DNA of 57,108 nt, taken from NCBI RefSeq assembly GCF_001461035.1, contig NZ_LNAM01000090.1:1-57108 (forward strand), read 5' to 3'. A program made the position numbers and the translations under genes. Numbering within the stretch: the stretch's first letter is position 1; each line of letters opens with the position of its first letter. Under the pieces are notes generated by a model that ran no database searches, was not told where the DNA came from, and worked only from the letters and a program-made list of their open reading frames with translations. This document shows positions 24,030 through 34,110 of the stretch, piece by piece. The DNA is from Acetivibrio ethanolgignens (GTDB lineage: Bacteria; Bacillota; Clostridia; Lachnospirales; Lachnospiraceae).

Positions 24030-25340
24030 TTACCTGCTTCTCATATCCGTTTGATAGTCCTTGGTTTCCCACCAATAGCAGCCCTTTCCTGTTGTCGCTT
24101 TCGTAGCCTTTGGCCTTTTTACCGCTTTTAGAGAAATACTGCGGCAATCATAAAAATCCAAATATTTCAGCTTTGTATTTTTGGAAAGGTCCATACTTTT
24201 TATATTATTGCAGCGATAAAAATACAAATATCTCAATTCCTTGCATTTTTCCAGCTTTACTTTTGATATATTACACATCAGAACATCTAATTCTTTTAGC
24301 TTTGTATAGGCATTTACATCCAAGGTACTGCCACTAAAGCCTCTGATAGATAAGCTTACTAATTTTTTCTTTTCCTTTGGCAGCCTTACTGTTTTTACCA
24401 CCGATTTCCAGTTACCAATATTTAAATCCACTACACTAGCACAGGCAGAAACATCTATTTTAGACAGCTTTTGCTGTTTCATATCTGCTTCTACAAAAAT
24501 CTTTTCTGCCTCCGGTGCAATCACCGTAATCTCCTTTGACAAAATCCCCCTAACCTGTACATTGCGTATTTTATTTTTTGATAAATCCAGCTTCGTTCCA
24601 CTGTATTGTGCCAAATTGATGCTTTCCAGATTGGTGAGATATTCCACTCCCTTTAAGCTGGAAATTTTCGTATCCTTTGTCATCAACGTTCTTATGTCAT
24701 TTATCTCTCCCTGGTCAAGCCAGCCGTCTTTATTCTGGTCATACAAATATTTCTTTTTCACCATGTCTCCGCTCGTCGGCTCTCCATTTTTCAGTTTTTC
24801 CATATCAGCATCTGAAAACGTATAGTACTCTCCATCCCCCTTTTTCAAGGTTGTATACATTCCCGGAAAATTTGTCTTACTAATTTTTACAAATACAAGC
24901 TCCTTTGTCTTACTCCACTCTCCGTATTCCACTTCACTGCTTTCTAAAGTAGCTACGCTACGCACACGAGTATACAATCTGCCTCCATCTGCTCCAAACT
25001 GTTTTTTCGCAACTTTTATCAGGCAATTGTTCCCTTCTGCAGTATACTTCTCGACCTCTTTAAAATCAGTTTTTGGAGATATTTCTACCTCATACCCTAC
25101 CATCGCTCCCTCCGGATAATCAGAGCTATCCGGATTATCCAATATAGTAAAAGAGCCTGACGCAGTTGTATGCTTTTTCTCTACACCCCAATGAATTGTA
25201 GTTTCCTTTTCATCTCCAAAGACCTCAATAGAAAGATTTGGATATTTATTTTCTGCTGCTTCTGCCACATAAGCTCTAAATAGTATTGTACCCAGACAAA
25301 TACCAAGCAGACCCCATCTCTTAATTTTCTCCAATGCCAT
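24030..25340 (-). CDS. secreted leucine-rich-repeat protein
   Basis: 436 residues with a signal peptide (basic start, hydrophobic core WGLLGICLGTILF, cleavage near AEA). Then a fibronectin-like beta region (about 35-155), a calcium/EF-hand-like loop DQNKDGWLDQGEI (about 212-225), and irregular leucine-rich repeats (about 235-415) with units such as LKELDVLMCN, LRYLYFYRCN and LKYLDFYDCR. No sortase or membrane anchor is seen at the C-terminus. It is probably an exported adhesion or binding protein; the ligand is unknown. Placed between prmA and rsmE, 18 bp after prmA, where most relatives have no gene. Confidence 0.8.
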   Translation of the reverse strand: MALEKIKRWGLLGICLGTILFRAYVAEAAENKYPNLSIEVFGDEKETTIHWGVEKKHTTASGSFTILDNPDSSDYPEGAMVGYEVEISPKTDFKEVEKYTAEGNNCLIKVAKKQFGADGGRLYTRVRSVATLESSEVEYGEWSKTKELVFVKISKTNFPGMYTTLKKGDGEYYTFSDADMEKLKNGEPTSGDMVKKKYLYDQNKDGWLDQGEINDIRTLMTKDTKISSLKGVEYLTNLESINLAQYSGTKLDLSKNKIRNVQVRGILSKEITVIAPEAEKIFVEADMKQQKLSKIDVSACASVVDLNIGNWKSVVKTVRLPKEKKKLVSLSIRGFSGSTLDVNAYTKLKELDVLMCNISKVKLEKCKELRYLYFYRCNNIKSMDLSKNTKLKYLDFYDCRSISLKAVKRPKATKATTGKGCYWWETKDYQTDMRSR

Positions 25341-25358
25341 TCCTTTTCTCTCCTTTAT

Positions 25359-26309
25359 CTATTTTGCCACGAAGGAAACCCAGTCACCCATGGTATTAAT
25401 TTCTACGATTTGAAAACCATTTTTTAAAAGAGCCGCTTCTACCTCTTCTTTTTTCATATCAATGATGCCTGAAGAAATAAATAGTCCATCTTTTTTCATA
25501 TGCTGCCGGATTTCTCCGGAAAGCGGAATAATCACATCAGCTAAAATATTCGCCACTACAATATCATATTTTTCAAAGCCCACCTTTTCCTGAAGCTCCT
25601 TGTCTTCGATAATATTGCCGGAATATGCGGTAAACTGCTCCTTGGAAATATGATTAACCTCCATATTTTCATAGGTTGCCGTAAGTGCTGCCGGGTCAAT
25701 ATCTGTGCCGACTGCTGCCCTTGCTCCCAGCTTCAAGCCAATGATAGAAAGGATACCGCTTCCGCAGCCGACATCCAAAAGCTTCGTCTCTTTTGTAATA
25801 TATTTGCGAAGTCCGGTAATACAAAGTCTTGTCGTCTCATGAGCTCCCGTACCAAAGGCAGTTCCCGGGTCTATTTCAATCACTAAATCATCCTCTTTTT
25901 TGTCCTCCAAGGTCTCCCAGGTCGGCTTAATCACAATATCTTCTGCTACCCTAAAAGGCTTAAAAAATGCTTTCCAGTTATTAATCCAATCCCCATCGTC
26001 TGTCTCTTCTGTAGTAATCGTGCCCTCACCTACATTTACAAAGAAAGAGATTTCCTCCAATCCCTCAGTTATCTCCCTTTTCAGCTCCTCAATATCCTTT
26101 TCCGGGGAAACATAGGAGGTTACGGTAGCCTCGCCCTCATCCTCCGGAAGCTCTGGAAGAATGTCAATATACATCGCTTCCTTGTCCTCCTGGGATAAGG
26201 GTACATTGTCCTCTATCTGGATGCCCTCCAGCCCCAGCTCATCAAACAGGCTGCTGATAAAATCAACTGCCTCCGTTGTTGTTTTTAAAGAAATCTTAAT
26301 CCACTTCAT
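25359..26309 (-). CDS. prmA: ribosomal protein L11 methyltransferase
   Basis: 316 residues. Starts MKWIKISLKTT with AGAGGAAA upstream (the frame to 26327 lacks support). The N-terminal substrate domain is followed by the SAM domain with DPGTAFGTGAHETTRLC, LLDVGCGSGILSI and VVANILADVIIPL. It trimethylates L11. A strong promoter lies upstream, so prmA is expressed apart from the dnaJ operon. Confidence 0.95.
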   Translation of the reverse strand: MKWIKISLKTTTEAVDFISSLFDELGLEGIQIEDNVPLSQEDKEAMYIDILPELPEDEGEATVTSYVSPEKDIEELKREITEGLEEISFFVNVGEGTITTEETDDGDWINNWKAFFKPFRVAEDIVIKPTWETLEDKKEDDLVIEIDPGTAFGTGAHETTRLCITGLRKYITKETKLLDVGCGSGILSIIGLKLGARAAVGTDIDPAALTATYENMEVNHISKEQFTAYSGNIIEDKELQEKVGFEKYDIVVANILADVIIPLSGEIRQHMKKDGLFISSGIIDMKKEEVEAALLKNGFQIVEINTMGDWVSFVAK

Positions 26310-26362
26310 TTTTTCCTCTTTCTGCACAATTCCCGTGCTTTAAAATTTCTGAACCTATTTTC

Positions 26363-26390
26363 ATTATATTATTATACAAAAGAATGTCAA
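26363..26390 (-). promoter_or_regulatory. promoter of prmA
   Basis: TTGACA (26385-26390) and TATAAT (26363-26368) on the minus strand, 16 bp apart, with the predicted transcript start about 45 bases before the prmA ATG. Confidence 0.75.
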
Positions 26391-26711
26391 TGGAAAGCCT
26401 GCAGCACACCATGGAAAAGTTTCTGTATGCTGTAGTAGCATTACCGATAATTATTGTTGCATTCTTTCTCGTTATCATGCTTCGATATGCCAAATCAAAT
26501 CCTTTCTCAAATGAGGCGGCCTCTACCGAATCAAAAACAACTACCATACTTCCAGAAGAGATTCCGACACCTTTAGGCCCTGCCATAAAGTTCTCTATGA
26601 CAGTCAATGGTACTTCCGGAGATTATCCAACCTCCTTTACCAGGCTATTAACCTATCTGCCTCTCGACAATTCCTTAATTCTTCTAGTCGGGACAGCAAT
26701 GGATAACGAGA
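26391..26711. other. stretch without a recognisable gene
   Basis: About 320 bases between prmA and the foldback repeat. Open frames exist on both strands (a plus-strand frame 26384-26764 with one hydrophobic helix, and a minus-strand frame containing ENFMAGPKGVGISSG), but neither has a ribosome site or a family I recognise, and both run into the repeat. It may hold a decayed gene on the minus strand, since that translation looks protein-like up to a TAA stop near 26625. Confidence 0.4.
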
Positions 26712-26999
26712 ATGTTTGTAGATTTTTTGAATTTCAGGAGACAAAAAGAGTGTTGTTATTATAGCGAATAAGCTATACGAAGAAGGGCTGATAATTCTTA
26801 AAAATGCATAGCCTACAGAGGCAAAAAACACGGAGGTTTTTTGAGCGGACTTGAGACAGGAGGTCGAATGTCCGCGTACTCGTCACTTGTAGTAAATTAT
26901 GTGCATTTTTCTAGAATTATCGCCCTTTGTAGTCTTAGCTTAAGAGCTATAATGCCAACACTCTTTTCGTCCCTTGAAAATTAAAATAAACCTACAAAC
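26712..26999. repeat. 288-bp foldback element with ~100-bp imperfect inverted arms
   Basis: The left arm (about 26712-26810) and right arm (about 26890-26999) are reverse complements with scattered mismatches: both contain GTTTGTAG, AAAGAGTGTTG, ATTATAGC, AGGGC-GATAATTCT and AAAAATGCA in matching order. The centre has its own hairpin (GCGGAC at 26855, GTCCGC at 26870). It lies 11 bp past the dnaJ stop. It could be a MITE-like mobile repeat, or a long RNA hairpin at the 3' end of the heat-shock operon. No transposase is encoded. Confidence 0.7.
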
Positions 27000-27010
27000 C
27001 AAAATTCCCA

Positions 27011-28243
27011 TCAATCAAACAAATCATTTAGCTTCTCTTTAAATCCCTTTTTCTTATGTCCACTGCCTGCCTTACCTTCAGTCTCACCAGAAGCTTTACT
27101 ATCATTACCGCTATCTGCTCCATTAGAAGCTTTACTTCCAGAAGAAGCCGTATCACCATTCATAGCACGGTCAAAGGCCTCCAGACAAGCCTTCTGCTCG
27201 CTGTTGAGCTTTGTAGGCACCTGAACCACTAAGGTTACATAGTGGTCACCGCGGACGGACTTGTTACGCAAGGATGGAACACCCTTGCCACGCAGACGCA
27301 CCTTGGTATCCGTCTGTGTACCAGGCTTGACAGTATAGATAACATCGCCATCTACCGTGCTGATACGGACATCACCGCCCAGGGCAGCCTGGACAAAGGT
27401 AATCGGTGCTGTAGAATAAATATCCATATCTGCACGCTGGAAAATAGGATGACGGCTTACCACTACCTCTACCAGTAAATCACCTCTTGGGCCTCCATTG
27501 ACACCCGGTTCACCCTTTTCCCGGATGCGGACACTCTGTCCGTTATCAATACCGGCAGGAATCGATACCTTAATCTTCTTTTTACTGCTTACATATCCGC
27601 TGCCATAACAGCTGGAACATTTTTCTTTCACAATCTTACCCGTACCATGGCAATCCGGACAGCTCTGCACATTTCTTACCATGCCGAATAAGGACTGCTG
27701 GGTATATACCACCTGGCCCTTACCACCACATTTCGGACAAGTCTCCGGTGTTGTACCCGGCTTTGCACCAGTACCATGGCAGGTTGTACATTCATCCTTT
27801 AAGGTCAGTTCCAGCTCTTTTTCTGTACCGAAGCATGCCTCCTCAAAGGTAATTCTTACAGAAGTCCGGATATTAGCACCCTTCATTGGGCCATTATTGG
27901 CACGGCGGCTGCGTCCGCCACCACCAAAGAAGTCCCCAAAAAGGTCACCAAAAATATCACCCATATCCATACCTGAGAAGTCAAAACCGCCTGCTCCGCC
28001 GCCTGCTCCCTGGTCAAAGGCAGCATGACCAAACTGGTCATATTGTCTTCTCTTATCCGGGTCACTTAACACGGCATAGGCCTCGGAAGCTTCCTTAAAT
28101 TTTACCTCAGCTTCCTTGTCCCCTGGGTTCATATCAGGATGGTACTTCTTTGCCAATACCCGGTATGCTTTTTTCAGTTCATCATCGGTGGCAGTTTTCG
28201 ACACACCCAGAACCTCATAGTAGTCTCTCTTACTCTCAGCCAT
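27011..28243 (-). CDS. dnaJ: chaperone DnaJ
   Basis: 410 residues, class I J protein: J-domain with HPD ([11 protein letters not shown]), G/F-rich linker ([13 protein letters not shown]), four zinc-finger CxxCxGxG repeats ([32 protein letters not shown]) and C-terminal substrate domains. It stimulates DnaK ATP hydrolysis. A Ser/Gly-rich low-complexity stretch (about 365-395) before the basic C-terminus is longer than usual. Last gene of the hrcA-grpE-dnaK-dnaJ operon. Confidence 0.97.
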   Translation of the reverse strand: MAESKRDYYEVLGVSKTATDDELKKAYRVLAKKYHPDMNPGDKEAEVKFKEASEAYAVLSDPDKRRQYDQFGHAAFDQGAGGGAGGFDFSGMDMGDIFGDLFGDFFGGGGRSRRANNGPMKGANIRTSVRITFEEACFGTEKELELTLKDECTTCHGTGAKPGTTPETCPKCGGKGQVVYTQQSLFGMVRNVQSCPDCHGTGKIVKEKCSSCYGSGYVSSKKKIKVSIPAGIDNGQSVRIREKGEPGVNGGPRGDLLVEVVVSRHPIFQRADMDIYSTAPITFVQAALGGDVRISTVDGDVIYTVKPGTQTDTKVRLRGKGVPSLRNKSVRGDHYVTLVVQVPTKLNSEQKACLEAFDRAMNGDTASSGSKASNGADSGNDSKASGETEGKAGSGHKKKGFKEKLNDLFD

Positions 28244-28266
28244 AATATCCTCCTAGTATAAACAGC

Positions 28267-28293
28267 TACCCCCGCTTCTGAAAGCGGGGGGTA
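28267..28293 (-). other. dnaK-dnaJ intergenic hairpin
   Basis: A GC-rich stem (CCCCCGCTT with AAGCGGGGG, 4-base loop) without a following U-run. Such hairpins between dnaK and dnaJ lower dnaJ expression or protect the upstream mRNA after processing. It is the only strong structure in that gap. Confidence 0.7.
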
Positions 28294-28338
28294 ACCCTTT
28301 CCTTTTCATTTCCTTCAATCATACGAGAACTGCAGGGA

Positions 28339-30213
<1,875 letters not shown>

Positions 30214-30246
30214 CTAATTTCAAATATAGCATATTTTCTTGTTTTC

Positions 30247-30882
30247 TTAGTTTACTACCTTTACCATACTATGACGCACTACGGTATCCCGGTACATGTA
30301 GCCCTTCTGAAGCTCTTCAGCTACAATGTTTTCTCCCATCGTTTCATCCTCATCATGCATCACTGCATTATGGAAATTCGGATCAAATTCTTTACCTACT
30401 GCATCTATCGGAGTAACACCCGCAGTTTCTAATACAGTTAAAAACTGCTTGTAAATCTGTTCCATTCCAAGGGTGAAAGGATTCTCCTTCAAATCCTCAG
30501 GAATTGCCGCCAAGCCACGTTCAAAGTTGTCAATGACTGGGAGTATCTTTTCTACAACATCTCTTGCTCCCACCTCAAACATCTGGGTCTTTTCCTTTTC
30601 TGAACGCTTGCGGTAATTATCAAACTCTGCCATGCTCCGCATCAGCCGATCCTTTAATTCCTCAATCTGTTCATCCTTTTTATCTGCTTCCTTTTTATTC
30701 TCCTTCTTATCCTTTTTCTTAAAAAGCTTCTTTTCCTCTGCTTTTTTCGATGTCTCCTTATCCTCCGGAGCCTTTGATTCCTCAGAAGCCTTGGAATCTT
30801 CTGAAGCCTCCACTGTCTCTTCTTTTATTTTTTCCTCAACAGCCGCTTCTTTATTCTTGTTTTCCTCCACGTCTGAAACCAC
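30247..30882 (-). CDS. grpE: nucleotide exchange factor GrpE
   Basis: 211 residues: a long charged Lys/Glu N-terminal region (about 1-75), coiled coil (EELKDRLMRSMAEFDNYRKR), and the conserved C-terminal domain (LPVIDNFERGL, GVTPIDAVGKEFDPNFHNAVM, GYMYRDTVVRHSMVKVV). It releases ADP from DnaK. The start codon given is GTG (30880-30882); the nearby AAAGG is tight, and a second GTG four codons on is an alternative start. Confidence 0.95.
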   Translation of the reverse strand: MVSDVEENKNKEAAVEEKIKEETVEASEDSKASEESKAPEDKETSKKAEEKKLFKKKDKKENKKEADKKDEQIEELKDRLMRSMAEFDNYRKRSEKEKTQMFEVGARDVVEKILPVIDNFERGLAAIPEDLKENPFTLGMEQIYKQFLTVLETAGVTPIDAVGKEFDPNFHNAVMHDEDETMGENIVAEELQKGYMYRDTVVRHSMVKVVN

Positions 30883-30887
30883 CTTTC

Positions 30888-31928
30888 TTATGTTTTCCTT
30901 TTAAATATCCCATCTAGCTCAACCATCAGGGACTGAAGGGTGCTAACCACCTTTTCATAGTCCATTCGCTTTGGTCCGACAATACCTATCTTTCCATAGA
31001 CCCCTTCCTCAATCTCGTAAGTGGCAGTAACTAAAGAGCAGTCCTTCATGGAATCTACCGGCGTTTCCGCACCGATATATACCTGTATTCCCCGTTCATT
31101 CTCGTCATCTGCCGTATCATTAATCAACCGAGTCAGCTGCTTCTTTTCCTCAAAGGTATAAAGAAGCTCACTAGCTTTTTCCCGGTCACTTAATTCCGGA
31201 TATTTTAAAATGTTCGTAGCACCGCTGGTATAAATCTCTAAATCATCCTCCTCGGCAACCGCCTCACCGATAGCATTTAATATATCACCAATCAGTCCTG
31301 CGTATTCACCTGCCTGCTCCTTCATTTTCTGAATCACAGCCATATTAATCTCAGTTAAATCCAATCCATTCAGGAAGGTATTCATCAGGATGTTAAGCTT
31401 TAATACCGTTTCCTTATCCAAGAGCTCATTTACTGTAATAATCTTATTTTTTACAATATTACCCTCAATAACAATAACGGCTAAAAGCTGTGCCTCATCT
31501 ACTTCCGAAAGCTGTATAAATTTTACTTTCTTATGCTTATAGTGAGGCTTGGTAACCATTGTTGCATAATTTGTATTCACTGCCAGAAGCTTCGCCACAT
31601 GCTGTAAAAGAATCTCAATCCGGTCAGCCTTAGCCTCCAGCTGCTCCTTCATGTCATCTATCTCCTGTACTCTCTCCTCAAGCATCGTATCAACATAAAG
31701 CCGATAGCCCTTATCGGAAGGAATACGTCCTGCCGAGGTATGCGGCTGTACAATGTAGCCCATCTCCTCCAGATCCGACATTTCATTTCGAATCGTCGCA
31801 GAGCTCAAATTCAGGTCAGTGTACTTGGAAATGGTTCTGGAGCCTACCGGCTCTCCGGTCTCCAGATAGTTACGGATAATAGCCTGTAATATCTTCAGCT
31901 TTCTATCATCCAGCTGCACCTTTACCAC
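30888..31928 (-). CDS. hrcA: heat-inducible transcription repressor HrcA
   Basis: 346 residues. Winged-helix N-terminus (LDDRKLKILQAIIRNYLETG, SSATIRNEMSDLEEMGYI, PHTSAGRIPSDKGYRLYVD), then a GAF-like domain. It binds the CIRCE operator, which lies 16 bp upstream of this gene, and is tuned by GroEL. Start is GTG at 31928 with AAAGGAAG upstream. First gene of the operon. Confidence 0.97.
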   Translation of the reverse strand: MVKVQLDDRKLKILQAIIRNYLETGEPVGSRTISKYTDLNLSSATIRNEMSDLEEMGYIVQPHTSAGRIPSDKGYRLYVDTMLEERVQEIDDMKEQLEAKADRIEILLQHVAKLLAVNTNYATMVTKPHYKHKKVKFIQLSEVDEAQLLAVIVIEGNIVKNKIITVNELLDKETVLKLNILMNTFLNGLDLTEINMAVIQKMKEQAGEYAGLIGDILNAIGEAVAEEDDLEIYTSGATNILKYPELSDREKASELLYTFEEKKQLTRLINDTADDENERGIQVYIGAETPVDSMKDCSLVTATYEIEEGVYGKIGIVGPKRMDYEKVVSTLQSLMVELDGIFKRKT

Positions 31929-31943
31929 TTCCTTTCTTTTTTG

Positions 31944-31970
31944 TTAGCACTCATTCTTGTAGAGTGCTAA
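31944..31970 (-). promoter_or_regulatory. CIRCE operator
   Basis: Perfect consensus inverted repeat TTAGCACTC - 9 bp - GAGTGCTAA. It lies in the leader of hrcA, between promoter and start codon, and is the HrcA binding site. Confidence 0.97.
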
Positions 31971-31983
31971 CATCTTTAAACAT

Positions 31984-32012
31984 AAAATACCACTTGACTA
32001 TCTGTTTGTCAA
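31984..32012 (-). promoter_or_regulatory. promoter of the hrcA-grpE-dnaK-dnaJ operon
   Basis: TTGACA (32007-32012) and TATTTT (31984-31989), spacing 17 bp on the minus strand, directly upstream of CIRCE, so that bound HrcA blocks transcription start or escape. Confidence 0.85.
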
Positions 32013-32017
32013 GAGAA

Positions 32018-32061
32018 TTTTTAAAAAATTTTAAGGCGTATCGCATTTCCTGCCATACGCC
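32018..32061 (-). terminator. intrinsic terminator of the HD-GYP gene
   Basis: GGCGTAT and ATACGCC (32035-32041 with 32055-32061) form the stem; on the minus strand TTAAAATTTTTT follows. It lies 6 bp after the HD-GYP stop codon. Confidence 0.8.
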
Positions 32062-32067
32062 TCTTTT

Positions 32068-33150
32068 TTAAAACTTTATCTTCATATATTCTCTATGTTT
32101 TTCGTTTTCCTGGACTTCCTCCCTGTTAGCTGTTCCGCCATCTCCAGTAGCCAGGATTGTTACATTTCTAAGACTGCTGTCCTCAAATAAATCATAGGTC
32201 GTACCATCGAACAGCCTTACCATCGGCCGAAGAGTCCGGAACCTACTGTTTTCAATCACGATACCTTCTTTTCCATCTGACAGACGAAGAGAAACTCCCT
32301 TAGGATAGATAGGTACATAGCTCATAAAAGCTTCTACCATCTGCTTCTCAAAAAGCCTTCCGCAGCTTCCCATCAAATATTCCATCGCCTCTGGTATACT
32401 GTATGGCTTTTTATAAGGCCGTCTTGTTGTTAATGCATCATAAACATCGGCTACATGGATAATTTTGGCATAACGGTGAATATCTTCACCCTGAAGTCCT
32501 AACGGGTAGCCACTTCCGTCCTCATTTTCATGATGCTCCAAAACTGCCGCCTTAGTTGTTGCAGCGACATTCCATTTTTCCTTAATCAAATCATAGGACA
32601 GCCTAGAATGAAGCTTTACCAACTCATATTCCTCTGCAGTCAAAAAACCTGGTTTATTGATGATTTCCGGATCAATACTCAGCTTCCCCAGATCATGAAG
32701 CATCGCTCCGGCACACAAGTCCACCAGCTCTGCTTCCTTTAAATCCAGTCCCATACCTATAACTGTAGAAAGAACAGCTACATTTACCGAATGCTTATAG
32801 GTATAATCATCAAAATTCCGTAAATCTATCATATCCAGAGATAGGGTGGCTGCCTCCTGAAGCTGTGCCACAATGGCTTTCGCAATGTCTATCGTAGCAT
32901 CAATATCCACTTCCTTTAAGCATTTTACTGCCCTGCTCCTAAGCTCCACGGAAATGGTCTCTTCTATATGAATATCCTTGGAAAGCTCATCTTCAATATA
33001 GAAACCTCCATAGCCCCGTTCTGTCAGTTTTTCTATATAATCTGTGGTCAACATGATTCCACGTTCAACAAGCACGCGGTCATCGTTATCATAAAGAGCT
33101 TTAGCAAGAGTCATACCTGCCTCTGCTTTATCAATTGTAATATATCTCAT
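32068..33150 (-). CDS. HD-GYP domain c-di-GMP phosphodiesterase
   Basis: 360 residues. An N-terminal region of about 110 residues resembles the DUF3391-type leader of HD-GYP proteins, then the HD-GYP domain: YKHSVNVAVLST, HDLGKLSIDPEI, LHSRLSYDLI, LEHHENEDGSGYP and HVADVYDALTTRRPYKKP. All metal ligands and the GYP motif are present, so it should hydrolyse c-di-GMP (or related dinucleotides). It is the only clearly intact HD-GYP among four cyclic-dinucleotide genes in the window. Confidence 0.92.
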   Translation of the reverse strand: MRYITIDKAEAGMTLAKALYDNDDRVLVERGIMLTTDYIEKLTERGYGGFYIEDELSKDIHIEETISVELRSRAVKCLKEVDIDATIDIAKAIVAQLQEAATLSLDMIDLRNFDDYTYKHSVNVAVLSTVIGMGLDLKEAELVDLCAGAMLHDLGKLSIDPEIINKPGFLTAEEYELVKLHSRLSYDLIKEKWNVAATTKAAVLEHHENEDGSGYPLGLQGEDIHRYAKIIHVADVYDALTTRRPYKKPYSIPEAMEYLMGSCGRLFEKQMVEAFMSYVPIYPKGVSLRLSDGKEGIVIENSRFRTLRPMVRLFDGTTYDLFEDSSLRNVTILATGDGGTANREEVQENEKHREYMKIKF

Positions 33151-33241
33151 AATCCTCCAAATAAATCAAAATGTCTTCTCCAGCTGTTTTGATTATAGTC
33201 TGACTTCCTGCTAAAGTCAATTCAATCCCCTAAAAAACATC

Positions 33242-34003
33242 CTATTTCCATCGCATTGTTATTACATATTCGTTTCTTTTAAACTGCTTCTCCGAAATAT
33301 TTTCCACTTTGATAAGCTCAGGGTTAAACCAGAATTCTTCTGCTCCGACCGCCAGATAAGCCAGAGCTATTCCTGTATCCAGAAAATGAAGCCTTTGTAT
33401 GCCTGGTACCGGCAGCCTGTTTTTCTTACAGAACAGGTGAATTCTTCCATTATATAATACAAAACGCCACGGCTGGTTATTCATGGAAGAAGGGGCCAGC
33501 CTTGCTGCTTCTACAATACACCGCTCCTCTTCGCTTACTTCTTCCTTAATTGTGCATATTTCTGAAAGGGGAAGACGCTTTGTTCTTTTGGAGCTTCTAT
33601 AATACTGACGTTCCGGCCTGCCAAAGCCAATCGCCATAATAGGCACCAGTCCATTTTCACCATCACACAAAAGCCTTGCTCCATTAAAAAAGCAGGTGCC
33701 AAGCCCACGGCTCACCATATAGAGGTCAATCTGTCCTAAAAGATAACCTGCATTCAGCATGCTTTCCTCTACCACATCAGAAAAAAGCACCAGATAATAA
33801 GGTGCCTTTATATGTAAGGTCCCCATCAGATGCTTTTTTACATTCTGCCAGGTCAGCACCCGGAAACCTGTCCGTACACCGTCAGACAGATTTTCCAGAT
33901 GACTGGCATAATTCAATATATTATTTATAATCTTTGTATCTAATGCTTCCATCCGGTAATGACGAATGGACTGCCGCTCAAAAATCCCTTCATACAGGTT
34001 CAT
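33242..34003 (-). CDS. nitroreductase family protein (TM1586-like)
   Basis: 253 residues, FMN-dependent nitroreductase fold with two half-domains: ERQSIRHYR at the N-terminus, and AARLAPSSMNNQPWRFVLY in the middle, the NR signature being in the second half as in the TM1586 group. MAIGFGRPERQ is the family GYP-like segment. It probably reduces quinones or nitro compounds with NAD(P)H; physiological substrate unknown. It stands alone between the HD-GYP gene and purL. Confidence 0.83.
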   Translation of the reverse strand: MNLYEGIFERQSIRHYRMEALDTKIINNILNYASHLENLSDGVRTGFRVLTWQNVKKHLMGTLHIKAPYYLVLFSDVVEESMLNAGYLLGQIDLYMVSRGLGTCFFNGARLLCDGENGLVPIMAIGFGRPERQYYRSSKRTKRLPLSEICTIKEEVSEEERCIVEAARLAPSSMNNQPWRFVLYNGRIHLFCKKNRLPVPGIQRLHFLDTGIALAYLAVGAEEFWFNPELIKVENISEKQFKRNEYVITMRWK

Positions 34004-34110
34004 TTATTACCCACCTACCCTACTGTTTAGTGTATCACAAATATCCCGATTTTACTTCACAATTTTTAAAAATTTTTACAGCAGTTTTTGGTAAGAATGT
34101 CTATCCTGCC

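Noticed and set aside
26296-26607. 103-codon minus-strand frame upstream of prmA
   Set aside because: It overlaps the prmA start and its promoter in another frame; no ribosome site. It could be debris of a decayed gene, but I cannot name it.
26384-26764. 126-codon plus-strand frame with one hydrophobic helix
   Set aside because: No ribosome site, starts inside the prmA promoter, ends in the foldback repeat, and has the Ser/Thr/Pro composition of an antisense frame.
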